Shown here in pieces: positions 8,150-15,472 of a stretch of DNA of 24,826 bases. Within the stretch, counting starts at the first letter, position 1. Each line of letters begins with the position of its first letter. The notes under the pieces were generated by a model. The model saw only the letters and a list, made by a program, of their open reading frames with translations. It was not told where the DNA came from and searched no databases. Location of the stretch: IMG/VR virus record IMGVR_UViG_3300006874_000135, positions 1 to 24,826 of that record. One strand, given 5' to 3'. The position numbers were made by a program, and so were the translations under genes. The DNA comes from a virus.

Positions 8150-9058
8150 TTATGCGCTGATGATACGGACAGCGGAGTTGCGGAGGAAGCTCACGCCGGT
8201 CATCACGTACACGGAACCCCAGTAGGCGCCCGTGGCGGTGTTCTTCCAGGTGCGCCACACGAACTGCAGTCCGGTGTCGGGATCGGTCACCAACTGGCGA
8301 CGCTCGCCTGCAACTCCGTCCAGACCGTCAACGTCGCTGGGTACGCCCAGAGCGATGGCGGCGGTTTCTTTTCCGGTGAAGATCACGCCGGTGTTCTCAG
8401 ACGAGACAGTGGTCGGGAACGCATCGGTGTAGAACTGGCGAGCGCCGAAGATCGGCGGAAGCTCACCCGTGCGGAGGAGCTGGTCGGATCCGTAAGCGGA
8501 TGCGTCCTGCAGTCCGGCGTCCTTCATCAAGGCGGCTGCGTAGGGGATGTTGTGAATGACAGAGTAGTTGTCAGCCACGCCCTTGGCGGCCAGAAGCGCC
8601 CACATATCGGCCTGGTCGTCCAGATCGTAGTTGGCGGCGGTGATCACCTTGGTGTCCGTGTCGGCCACGTCGCCGATGTTGGCGTCCACAAACTTGGCCA
8701 ACACCAGCTGAACCACGTCCTTGGCCAGCGCATAAGCGGCTTCGCGTCCTTGTGCAAGGAATCGCTCGGTCGTGGCGGCGGCTTCAAGATTGGGATTGAC
8801 GTACCAGCTTGAGAAGCGGGGAGCCGTCATGGTCACGGATGTGCCCACGGTGGTGCTGTCGCCAGACTCGAAGGTGGTGGAATATGCACCGGCGGTCTTT
8901 GCAGACACGATGGGCACGGTTACGCTGTCGCCGACGCTCACGGGAGATTCGGCGATCTGCAGGGACATCGCGTTGAGCGGAGACAGTCCCAGTTTCAATG
9001 CCGGCAGAACTTCGTCCTGCAGCATGGATTCGGTTACGGTGGTAAGGGTATTAGCCAT
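8150..9058 (-). CDS. Major capsid protein (302 aa)
   Basis: Placed after portal, protease and scaffold genes, the standard location for an HK97-fold coat protein. The N-terminus LTTVTESMLQDEVLPALK and the segments PVSVGDSVTVPIVSAKTAG, LAKDVVQLVLAKFVDANI and MWALLAAKGVADN resemble the P22/N4 gp56-like group of coat proteins. The ending WGSVYVMTGVSFLRNSAVR fits a C-terminal strand of that fold. The start ATG at 9058 has AGGAAAAA upstream. A terminator follows immediately. No decoration-protein gene is seen between the protease and the capsid gene, unlike in lambda. Confidence 0.85.
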   Translation of the reverse strand: MANTLTTVTESMLQDEVLPALKLGLSPLNAMSLQIAESPVSVGDSVTVPIVSAKTAGAYSTTFESGDSTTVGTSVTMTAPRFSSWYVNPNLEAAATTERFLAQGREAAYALAKDVVQLVLAKFVDANIGDVADTDTKVITAANYDLDDQADMWALLAAKGVADNYSVIHNIPYAAALMKDAGLQDASAYGSDQLLRTGELPPIFGARQFYTDAFPTTVSSENTGVIFTGKETAAIALGVPSDVDGLDGVAGERRQLVTDPDTGLQFVWRTWKNTATGAYWGSVYVMTGVSFLRNSAVRIISA

Positions 9059-9096
9059 GTTTAGTTTTTCCTATGTTGGGTTTGTACTCCGGGAAA

Positions 9097-9624
9097 TTAG
9101 TCGCGGGAGTTGATCTGTTTAATGATCAGTCGTTTGTGTTCGTTCCAGAATGCTTGCCGGGCAGGGCCTGCTTCCATTGCTTCCCACTGCTCCGCTTCGT
9201 TTTTAGGCTCGGCGATTTCTTCGGCGGGATTGGCTTCCTGTGCGTCTGCTTCGGCATCTTCCACAGCCTGGTCGACTTCGACCTTAACCACGGTGGCGTC
9301 CACAAATGCGGGATCTGCAAGAGCAGCTTTATGGCGCTCGATTTCTTTCTCGAACTCAGAATTGGCTTCGATCAGCTTTTCATTGAACTCGACCAGCTGG
9401 GCGTTTTCTTTTTCGCTTTCGGCAAACTGCAGTTCAGCCTCTTCTTTTTCGGCCAGCAGTTCGGCGTATTTGGCGTCTGCGTCCAGCAAGGCCTGTTCGG
9501 CTTGCGCAATGGTTTCCTGCAACGCTTTGACATCTTCCGCGTGTGAAACATGGGAAGCTTCAAGCTGGGCGTTGACTTCATCCAGCTCTTCTTTGATCTC
9601 TTTGCGTGTTTTTACTCTGCTCAT
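9097..9624 (-). CDS. Scaffolding protein (175 aa)
   Basis: Residues 5-105 form an almost continuous, highly charged coiled coil rich in Glu, Lys, Ala and Gln (heptads in LEASHVSHAEDVKALQETI and ALLDADAKYAELLAEKEEA). An acidic, flexible region at about 115-150 follows, then a basic C-terminal tail WNEHKRLIIKQINSRD, typical of the coat-binding end of scaffolds. It lies between protease and capsid genes as expected; lambda makes its scaffold (Nu3) from inside the protease gene, whereas here it is a separate gene overlapping by ATGA. A promoter-like element at 9738-9766 could raise its expression together with the capsid. Confidence 0.85.
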   Translation of the reverse strand: MSRVKTRKEIKEELDEVNAQLEASHVSHAEDVKALQETIAQAEQALLDADAKYAELLAEKEEAELQFAESEKENAQLVEFNEKLIEANSEFEKEIERHKAALADPAFVDATVVKVEVDQAVEDAEADAQEANPAEEIAEPKNEAEQWEAMEAGPARQAFWNEHKRLIIKQINSRD

Positions 9625-10457
9625 AGTTCGGTTCCCATTTCGCGGGCTTCGGTTAGTGCTTGGTTGATATCTCCGATCTCGTCGATTAGATTTTCAGACA
9701 GTGCATATTTTCCAAAAAGTGTTTGGCCTTCCATTACATCTTTGGAAACATTTCCACGATTGTCAATTACCCAACTTTTGAACTCATCCGCGAGCATATC
9801 GACTTCGTCCTGTAACAGCTCGCGTTGCTCATCGGTCAATGGAATGCCTGGGAACATCATTCCCTTGTATTTGCCGCTGGCGATCATTTCGCGTTCCAGC
9901 CCTTCGCGCTCCATTGCCTTGGTCACGTCGATCCAAGTCATGAGCGTGCCAATGCATCCCACCTGACTGGATGCGGTGGCAAAGATACTGTCCGCTGCGC
10001 TGGCCAGATAATATCCCGCAGACGCCACCAGGTTGTCGGTAAATGAGACGACGGGCTTCTCAATGCTTTTGATATATTCGGCAGTTTCTTCCAGCCCGGT
10101 TACCATTCCACCCGGCGAATTAATCACCATCAAGATCGATGTGATGTCTGGGTCGGCTTCGGCTTTTGCAAATGCTTTCCGAATATCAACGTAATCCACG
10201 CCGCCCATGCAGGCTTTTTCGATTTCGTCCAGCCGGTATCCCAGTGCGCCTTCAATTTCAATCACCGCCACGCCATCGATCACATCGTATTCGTCCGGCG
10301 TTTTGTATTCTACTTTTACACCCATGACCTCGATGGTCTTATCCATTGGGATGCCTTGCAGGTGACGCTGGAACACGTCGTGGAACGCTTGGTATGCGCT
10401 GGCGGTAATTGCCCACGGCTTGGCGTACAACTCTCTGCTTACTCGTTCAAATCTCAT
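9621..10457 (-). CDS. Head maturation protease, S49/SppA family (278 aa)
   Basis: A ClpP-fold serine protease of the lambda gpC type that trims the procapsid. Landmarks are ILMVINSPGGMVTG (110-121, oxyanion region), VASAGYYLASAAD with the nucleophile Ser146, and SGKYKGMM with Lys198, matching the Ser-Lys dyad spacing of bacterial SppA. The later IPLTDEQRELLQDEVD is also a family feature. I chose the ATG at 10457, because the frame upstream lies within the portal gene and the protein start MRFERVSRELYAKPWAI matches the family N-terminus. It overlaps portal by 11 bp and scaffold by 4 bp. Confidence 0.92.
   Translation of the reverse strand: MRFERVSRELYAKPWAITASAYQAFHDVFQRHLQGIPMDKTIEVMGVKVEYKTPDEYDVIDGVAVIEIEGALGYRLDEIEKACMGGVDYVDIRKAFAKAEADPDITSILMVINSPGGMVTGLEETAEYIKSIEKPVVSFTDNLVASAGYYLASAADSIFATASSQVGCIGTLMTWIDVTKAMEREGLEREMIASGKYKGMMFPGIPLTDEQRELLQDEVDMLADEFKSWVIDNRGNVSKDVMEGQTLFGKYALSENLIDEIGDINQALTEAREMGTEL
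9738..9766 (-). promoter_or_regulatory. Promoter of the recurrent late type inside the head protease gene
   Basis: TTGACA (9761-9766), a 17-bp spacer ending ATGTTTCC (9744-9751), and -10 AAAGAT (9738-9743). It is embedded in protease codons and would drive the scaffold and capsid genes, whose products are needed in large amounts. Confidence 0.5.
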
Positions 10458-12018
10458 CGGATGCAGTCTCCTGTTTGTTGCTGGTGACGCTTGTGCTGTT
10501 GGCCAGTAGGTTGCCAACATAGATTTCAAATGGAATCCCGGCTTCTTCCGCGTCAGCTTTTAGCGCCATCATTTCTTGCTTGTGCTGCTGGCGTAGGCTG
10601 GCGGATGTCGTGCCTTGCTCTTCCGCAAAGTCTTCCAGCGATGCGGTAAAGTTCTGGAATGCGGCTCTGCGTCCTTTTTCTTCCTTCTCTTGGTCAAGTT
10701 GCGGGAAGTAGGGTTTCGTCCAGTCGCATTTGTTGAACAGGCTGATCCCGCGGGAGTTGACGGGTGCGGGATCCAAGGTTCCTGCACGGATGGCGTCAGC
10801 GATTTCGATGTTGTAAACGCGCTGCAGGAAGGTGTCTCGCCGGTTCTGCCAGATCTCGCCCACAAATGTTTTAAGTGCGGTCTGGGCGGCTTTGTTGCTG
10901 CTCCAGCTTCCGTCGTACATGGAAAGCAGGATCTTGTAAGGAATGCCGGCGCCGGTGGAGATGATCTTGGTGTCGTACTCCATCAGTCCCACATACTGGG
11001 CGTTGGGTGCGTCACCCTTGGCGAACATGAAGTCTTCCCCGGGCTTGCCGGTAGTGCGGAACCGCATTCCATAGCCGGCTTCTTCGTAGGTGGTTGTCGT
11101 GCCGTCTTCGTTTGTGATGGTAGAACCCGGGGCCTTCCGACGTGCGCCGGCCCGTTCAATGGATAGCAAAGCGGCTTCGTTTTTGACCTTTTGCTTTACG
11201 CGGTCGTGGATCTCTTCTTGGTCACGCAGATTGTCAATGATGCCGTGCAGGCGAGGAACGCCACGCAATTGGGCAGCCCGCCAGTGCCAGGGGCAAAACA
11301 CTACCGCGTTGATTGGATACCGTCTGAAATTGTTACCATCTACGTTCCCGTAGTTGCCAAACTCACAAACGTAAATATGGGTGATCCGCCCTTTTTCATT
11401 AAACCGGAATCCGTTTTTGATGTTAGATTCTTTTGCCAGTTTGTAAGGCGTGCGGATCTGGATGCCCTCCGCAGTCAACCAGCCTTCGGTCGTGCGGATA
11501 AATGCAAGGTCGCCTTGCGTAAATTGCAAGGTCACAAAGATGTCCTGCATGGTGCCAAGTGTTACCCCGGGCCGGCGGAAGTAGTCGGCGCGGTTCCAGA
11601 CGTATTCGTTAAAGTAATCCGTTGCCCGCATATCCCACATTTGAGCGGATGCAATGTCACCAGCAGATGCGCCTTCCAGGCTCAACACGGATGCGGTGGA
11701 TGCGCGGGCTTTGCTTTGCCGGCAGTAGCGCCGGGTCGTTTCCACGGTTGCCCGAGCGATGGGGTTATTTCGGTACAAGTCCATGGCTTCCATGCGCATG
11801 GCGTCGTACCCATACCCGCCGGATGCCGCTTCTTCGTCCGTAAGTCGTGACCGGCCAAAGGCAGCGTGCTGGCGCAATCGGGAGTCGGTGTTGCCTGAAC
11901 TGTAGGCGGAGTCAATTGACCAGCCGGAAAGGATTTGCATATCATGCCGGGCGGCAGCTCTACGCAATGCCCAGCTGGGTGCAAAATTGGAAATTAGTTT
12001 GTCCAGTTTGTTGCTCAT
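10447..12018 (-). CDS. Portal protein, lambda gpB family (523 aa)
   Basis: The dodecameric ring at the capsid vertex through which DNA passes. The size is typical for gpB-type portals. Family features include YRNNPIARATVETTRRYC near the N-terminus, VFCPWHWRAAQLRGVPRL (the conserved R-G-V/I-P-x-L region), GIPYKILLSMYDGSWSSNK, and an extended C-terminus. The gene follows W-like and overlaps it by ATGA; its 3' end overlaps the protease gene. This arrangement matches lambda (A-W-B-C). Confidence 0.92.
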   Translation of the reverse strand: MSNKLDKLISNFAPSWALRRAAARHDMQILSGWSIDSAYSSGNTDSRLRQHAAFGRSRLTDEEAASGGYGYDAMRMEAMDLYRNNPIARATVETTRRYCRQSKARASTASVLSLEGASAGDIASAQMWDMRATDYFNEYVWNRADYFRRPGVTLGTMQDIFVTLQFTQGDLAFIRTTEGWLTAEGIQIRTPYKLAKESNIKNGFRFNEKGRITHIYVCEFGNYGNVDGNNFRRYPINAVVFCPWHWRAAQLRGVPRLHGIIDNLRDQEEIHDRVKQKVKNEAALLSIERAGARRKAPGSTITNEDGTTTTYEEAGYGMRFRTTGKPGEDFMFAKGDAPNAQYVGLMEYDTKIISTGAGIPYKILLSMYDGSWSSNKAAQTALKTFVGEIWQNRRDTFLQRVYNIEIADAIRAGTLDPAPVNSRGISLFNKCDWTKPYFPQLDQEKEEKGRRAAFQNFTASLEDFAEEQGTTSASLRQQHKQEMMALKADAEEAGIPFEIYVGNLLANSTSVTSNKQETASDEI

Positions 12019-12326
12019 CGTGGAATACTTCCTCCATTGTCCACATAAGTCACAGAGGCGTCTCCTACACCCAGCAATCCTTCAAGATCTGCCGCCGCGC
12101 TGTCTCTGGCTTCTCTCGCCTGTGAGATGGCACGTTTTGTAATCGTTCGGCCCGTGGTGGTGTACGACTGCGCTTCAGCGGCAAGGATGTTTTGGTATTG
12201 AATTTCGGCGGCTTTCCACGCATCAAGGCAGACTTGCGCCTTCGCCTTTTCGAGCGTGTTCTGCAACCCGTCAATGTAAGTCTGGTAAACAGTCTGAAGC
12301 TGTGCGATGTGTGTGTCCGCTGACAT
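12015..12326 (-). CDS. gpW-like head completion protein candidate (103 aa)
   Basis: It sits between large terminase and portal, the place of lambda W. The mostly helical sequence contains LEKAKAQVCLDAWKAAEIQ and SYTTTGRTITKRAISQARE; the latter resembles the GRxxT-x(n)-helix part of gpW/DUF6148-type proteins. I chose the ATG at 12326. An in-frame TTG three codons upstream is possible but would fall at or before the predicted transcription start. There is no Shine-Dalgarno site, and the promoter predicts a 5' end about 2 nt before the ATG, so the transcript may be leaderless. Confidence 0.7.
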   Translation of the reverse strand: MSADTHIAQLQTVYQTYIDGLQNTLEKAKAQVCLDAWKAAEIQYQNILAAEAQSYTTTGRTITKRAISQAREARDSAAADLEGLLGVGDASVTYVDNGGSIPR

Positions 12327-12334
12327 ATAGATCA

Positions 12335-12363
12335 ATAGTTGGAAACATTTACAATATTGTCAA
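12335..12363 (-). promoter_or_regulatory. Promoter of the recurrent late type starting the head operon
   Basis: TTGACA (12358-12363), a 17-bp spacer ending ATGTTTCC (12341-12348), -10 AACTAT (12335-12340). It lies just after a strong terminator and starts the W-portal-protease-scaffold-capsid unit. The predicted +1 is about 12328, two bases before the ATG of the W-like gene. Confidence 0.65.
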
Positions 12364-12367
12364 AAGA

Positions 12368-12400
12368 TAAAAAGCCCCGCAGAGTCTTGCCCTGCGGGGC
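12368..12400 (-). terminator. Rho-independent terminator between terminase and head operon
   Basis: GCCCCGCAG and CTGCGGGGC form a perfect 9-bp stem (12392-12400 with 12374-12382) around a 9-nt loop, followed on the minus strand by UUUUU. It ends transcription coming through the terminase genes or from the short unit at 12439. Confidence 0.92.
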
Positions 12401-12439
12401 GTACCGAAAGGAAGGAGGAGAGACGGAAAACCTTTCGAC
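12369..12439 (-). ncRNA. Candidate ~70-nt small RNA with an anti-Shine-Dalgarno loop
   Basis: The gap between the terminase stop and the head promoter contains TTGACA (12469-12474), 17 bp and a weak TAGGTT, predicting a 5' end near 12439; an upstream TATAAT is an alternative. The RNA would fold into CGAAAGG/CCTTTCG (12431-12437 with 12405-12411) and then the terminator hairpin with U5. The 19-nt loop of the first hairpin carries GUCUCUCCUCCUU, complementary to AAGGAG-type ribosome sites. No ORF fits. Expression is unproven. Confidence 0.35.
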
Positions 12440-12475
12440 CCCTTAAACCTAAATGACTTTTACAATTTTGTCAAA

Positions 12476-14221
12476 TTATATGATCCCGTCCCAGCGGGCT
12501 AAGACCGCCTGCATGCATTCGCAATCCCACAGGTGATCCTGACCATGGCCGGGCGCAATCCATTCCCCGTCAACTTTCTTTGTGCTGGTGACCTGCTTGA
12601 TGTATTGGTTTTTATGACGCGGATCCGGCCAGGTGTCGGGTATGTGCCAGTCGTTGCCCTGCTCGATGCTGTCCATGAGCATGGTTCGGAACGGATCGGT
12701 CGCCCAGCTTAGTTCCAGAAACGGGGATGCGCCACCACCACGACCTTCCAGGGCGTCGCGGATGTGGTAGGTGATGTTGGAAACCTTTTGACTGTCTGAC
12801 CCTTTCATGGCCATGACCGCAGACTCTTTCACATCCGGGTCTGCGTAGTGGGCGCAGTAATCCGCAACTTCGGATTGGCGCAGGGCGTAGCCGATGTCGA
12901 TGCCAACTTGCCGCGGTGAATACTCCGCCAGAATAGTGTCCAGATCTTGAAAGGTTGCGGCGGTTCCATGCTGCACCAACGCGCTGTGATATTCGCCGTT
13001 TTTATTGATTGCCCAGTTCCGGCATAACCAAAACAAATGATATTTCTGCACGTCGACAGTGGCAAAGATTCCAGACTGCCAGCCTTCGGGAACCCAGATG
13101 TTTCCGATCTCGTACTCTTCCGCGCAGTGATCCAGCTTGTCGCTGGTCGCCACTTGCTCCTCCTCCCGGTGCGCTTCGGCCCAATACTCGGCCATGTAAG
13201 TTCGGATGGTGTTGCGATTGCGTTCCGCCCTTTTCGCGGTTTGGTTTAGCCGGTGTTTGGCTGAAAGAAATTTCTTTGCCAGCTCTCCAAACGAGCAGTC
13301 CGTAAACGGGATCATGGGCGCGACAACTTTATACCCGCGTCGGATGCCTTCACCACGGGCGTCCCATCTGCCCTTGCGGGTGTATGCCATGCGCTCGGAC
13401 TCTTCAATCCTCGTCCCGTTTGGAGTCTCGTACCATGCTTGTCGTGCTACTGCTTCCAAATCCCATTGGTCGTCCTGCTTACATTCTTTCGGCCACTTGA
13501 TCCCGCCAAGCGTCCACTCAAACTCTCCGCCAGCTGGATCCGGCATGACCCACACCCGCTTGTCCGATTCTTCGTATAGCTTAATAATGGGCGATTGGTT
13601 CGGGTCGCCTTTTCTGCTGGGGTCAATGGATCCTCCGAAGCAAATGTGGGAAAACGGATAAGCAGCAACCCGCCGGCGTGCCATGTCCACCCCGAACTCC
13701 GGGAAAAGATCCACTTCGTCCAGATACAGGCGGCACCACCCATCGGACTTGATTGCCGTGTCTGAAGTTGCCCAGGTGGAACGGAAGTCCATTGCCGGAA
13801 ACTGGATCTCGGTGTTCAAAACTTTTGCCCGCTTGTATTGTCGTTCTATCTCTTTTGACAAAGCCATGCCACGACACACGCGCCGGTCGTGGAAACCTTT
13901 TGCAATCTCCATTTTGCCGGTCACGTACATGGTAGGCCCGGGATTGCGGGCGATGGTGTACCGCAGATCGGTGAGGATTAGATTTTCGCTGTATCCAGCG
14001 CGGCTGGATTTAAGGATTGCCACTTCCCGGATGCTGTTATCCTGCAATGCTTCCAGTGGCTCTTTCCAGAACGGCATAAGGTCTGGGTCAAACGCTCCAC
14101 GGTAGGGCGTGTCGTAGTTGGCAGCTCGGGAGTAATCCACGTTCTGCTCCGCCCACTTCCAGGATGGCAATGGGTCTTGTTTGCGGAATGCAATTTTGCA
14201 CTGTTTGTCTGGGTCAATCAT
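12476..14221 (-). CDS. Terminase large subunit, lambda GpA family (581 aa)
   Basis: The ATP-driven packaging motor and DNA nuclease of cos-type phages. The N-terminal ATPase has a variant Walker A (KSSRAGYSE, 71-79) and Walker B (LYLDEVDLFPE, from 165). The C-terminal nuclease shows FATVDVQ with Asp390, VGIDIGY with Asp442 and QDHLWDCE with Asp566, the usual acidic metal ligands. WKWAEQNVDYSRAANYDTP near the start is typical of GpA proteins. It overlaps the small terminase by 8 bp. The family suggests cohesive-end packaging. Confidence 0.95.
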   Translation of the reverse strand: MIDPDKQCKIAFRKQDPLPSWKWAEQNVDYSRAANYDTPYRGAFDPDLMPFWKEPLEALQDNSIREVAILKSSRAGYSENLILTDLRYTIARNPGPTMYVTGKMEIAKGFHDRRVCRGMALSKEIERQYKRAKVLNTEIQFPAMDFRSTWATSDTAIKSDGWCRLYLDEVDLFPEFGVDMARRRVAAYPFSHICFGGSIDPSRKGDPNQSPIIKLYEESDKRVWVMPDPAGGEFEWTLGGIKWPKECKQDDQWDLEAVARQAWYETPNGTRIEESERMAYTRKGRWDARGEGIRRGYKVVAPMIPFTDCSFGELAKKFLSAKHRLNQTAKRAERNRNTIRTYMAEYWAEAHREEEQVATSDKLDHCAEEYEIGNIWVPEGWQSGIFATVDVQKYHLFWLCRNWAINKNGEYHSALVQHGTAATFQDLDTILAEYSPRQVGIDIGYALRQSEVADYCAHYADPDVKESAVMAMKGSDSQKVSNITYHIRDALEGRGGGASPFLELSWATDPFRTMLMDSIEQGNDWHIPDTWPDPRHKNQYIKQVTSTKKVDGEWIAPGHGQDHLWDCECMQAVLARWDGII

Positions 14222-14633
14222 GTACCATCTCGCAAAGTCGGTCTGCTAGTTGATTGATAATGTCCGCCTGCTCCGGGTGCTTTGCCGTCTCATGCGCACG
14301 CCAGTCTTCGACCGCTTTTCTGGCTTTCATCCACCGCGCCATAAACCGCGCCTCTTCTTCCTTGCGGTTCACCAGCTCCCCGCGCATCTCTTCAATCTGA
14401 ATGTCCAGCTTGTCAATCTCGCGCAGCAATTTCTCATCACGCAAAGACCCGTCCCCAGTCAACCCGTTCTTTTTCGTTTCTTTAACATACTTTCTCCACT
14501 GCTCAACATTGTAGCCGCTCTTTGTTTTGCGCGGTGCGTCGGGTCGCTTGGCATACGTGCCAAATTGTTGCCGGGACATCCCCAGCATACCGGCAATCTC
14601 GTCTTGTGTGCTTGCGTAATTTGATCCGCTCAT
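14214..14633 (-). CDS. Terminase small subunit, Nu1-like (139 aa)
   Basis: A DNA-recognition subunit predicted by position immediately before GpA and by an N-terminal helix-turn-helix: TQDEIAGMLGMSRQQFGTYAKR (within 9-30), which reads as a MerR/Nu1-like HTH followed by a wing (APRKTKSGYNVEQWRKYV). The middle (65-100) is a charged coiled coil, LRDEKLLREIDKLDIQIEEM, likely for oligomerisation, and the C-terminus probably binds the large subunit. The ATG at 14633 has CAGGAG about 9 bases upstream. Confidence 0.8.
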   Translation of the reverse strand: MSGSNYASTQDEIAGMLGMSRQQFGTYAKRPDAPRKTKSGYNVEQWRKYVKETKKNGLTGDGSLRDEKLLREIDKLDIQIEEMRGELVNRKEEEARFMARWMKARKAVEDWRAHETAKHPEQADIINQLADRLCEMVHD

Positions 14634-14682
14634 TTTATTTTCTCCTGATCTTTAATTGTGTCGAATGTAAAGTAAGCTTTTT
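14634..14682. other. Short leader upstream of small terminase; possible cos region
   Basis: Between the terminator and the small terminase gene lie GAATGTAAAG and AGTAAGC (14663-14677). Their inverted copies, CTTTACATTC (14786-14795) and GCTTACT (14762-14768), are about 90-115 bp away. In GpA-type phages cos is normally just upstream of this gene. I see no direct proof of a nick site. Confidence 0.25.
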
Positions 14683-14713
14683 AAAAAAAACCACTCAAAA
14701 TTCAAAAGTGGTT
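14683..14713 (-). terminator. Rho-independent terminator ending the replication unit
   Basis: AACCACT and AGTGGTT form a 7-bp stem with an 11-nt A/T-rich loop, followed by eight U on the minus-strand RNA. The stem overlaps the stop codon of the zinc-protein gene. Confidence 0.9.
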
Positions 14714-14843
14714 AAACCCGCGATAGACATCGGTCGTAAAAGTACCTACAGCCCCCCGCGTGCTTACTGTATAGTCTACCACACGCTTTACATTCAAATG
14801 CCTTGTAGGCACCTTCTCGTGCGTCTGTGGCGATTCTATGCAT
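14712..14843 (-). CDS. Small zinc-binding protein (43 aa)
   Basis: A short gene whose ATG at 14843 lies 8 bp inside the preceding gene and whose stop merges with the terminator stem. The product begins MHRIATDAREGAYKAFECK and carries Cys18-x2-Cys21, Cys32 and Cys39 (ECKACGRL and GGCRYFYDRCL), a plausible four-cysteine zinc site. It ends the replication unit just before the terminase genes. The overlap, the cysteine pattern and the exact fit between neighbour and terminator support it as real. I know no family; DNA or RNA binding is a guess. Confidence 0.65.
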   Translation of the reverse strand: MHRIATDAREGAYKAFECKACGRLYSKHAGGCRYFYDRCLSRV

Positions 14844-15123
14844 CGGACTCATCCACCAGCTCGTCGTCTACCGCTTCGTCGTCATCCAACCAGCCACGGA
14901 ACGCGCAATAGTCAGAATATACATAGTAATCTGGATCGAGCATCGTTCGGCTAATCATTGGGATCTCGCCTATTCGCACACAGAACTCAATCCACGCCTT
15001 GTGGATGTCTCGACTCGCTGCTCGTCTCATGGCTTCGTTGTGTCCATCCTCAAACCAATCGCGAATCTCTTTCTCTGTCATTGGGCGACCTTTCGGCCGG
15101 CGGTACTTCTTGCGGACTTTCAT
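14836..15123 (-). CDS. Hypothetical phage protein (95 aa), basic N-terminus and acidic tail
   Basis: Not recognised. It starts at the ATG at 15123, overlapping the resolvase-like gene by ATGA. The first 15 residues are strongly basic (MKVRKKYRRPKGRP), a helical section follows (EKEIRDWFEDGHNEAMRRAA), and the last 20 residues are very acidic (DDDEAVDDELVDESDA). The charge split might suit a nucleic-acid-binding or DNA-mimic protein, which is speculation. It lies between a nuclease gene and a zinc-protein gene at the end of the replication unit. Confidence 0.7.
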   Translation of the reverse strand: MKVRKKYRRPKGRPMTEKEIRDWFEDGHNEAMRRAASRDIHKAWIEFCVRIGEIPMISRTMLDPDYYVYSDYCAFRGWLDDDEAVDDELVDESDA

Positions 15124-15446
15124 GCGTCATTTCCTTTTGAGTGCCAAACCACTGACTTTTGTGATTGTCTAAGTATTAACCAAGATGATGTTCCATCAAT
15201 TTTGCAAGCAAGCATCCAAGGCATACGACCCGCCTGGCGTATGGCTTGTGCTCTCCATTCGCGTATGTTCATGCTCACCGCATTCTTGACTTCGATTGAC
15301 CAGACCTGCCCGCTTGGATCAACCGCCAAGAAGTCCTCGACCGCAGTGCCAGAGTTCAGCTCGCGCACCTCCCAGTCTCGATCCCGCAGAAGGTTGCCAA
15401 ATTCCAGTTGACCCCGCCGACCTTTTGATCTTGAATTGATGGTCAT
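15120..15446 (-). CDS. PD-(D/E)XK nuclease, Holliday-junction-resolvase-like (108 aa)
   Basis: A small nuclease with RSKGRRGQLEFGNLL (Glu15), VEDFLAVDPSG with Asp38, and WSIEVKNA with Glu52 and Lys54, the E/D-ExK pattern of archaeal Hjc-like and phage resolvases. Phages use such enzymes to resolve branched replication intermediates before packaging, consistent with its position just before terminase. The ATG at 15446 has no strong Shine-Dalgarno site. It lies immediately downstream of the iteron region. VRR-type or another branch-cutting nuclease is an alternative. Confidence 0.75.
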   Translation of the reverse strand: MTINSRSKGRRGQLEFGNLLRDRDWEVRELNSGTAVEDFLAVDPSGQVWSIEVKNAVSMNIREWRAQAIRQAGRMPWMLACKIDGTSSWLILRQSQKSVVWHSKGNDA

Positions 15447-15472
15447 GAGTACATCCGTGTTTGATGTGCAAG

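Noticed and set aside
8087-8812. 241-codon plus-strand frame opposite the capsid gene
   Set aside because: It is a shadow of the capsid gene: low-complexity Gly/Val-rich translation, no ribosome site, and no other plus-strand gene in the window.
12780-12815. GGTTTCCAAC preceded by a partial -35 in the large terminase gene
   Set aside because: It resembles the recurrent promoter, but the -35 is not TTGACA and there is no gene start downstream that needs it.
14737-14800. Possible tRNA-like fold near the terminase genes
   Set aside because: No cloverleaf or CCA end can be formed; the bases are explained by the small zinc-protein gene.
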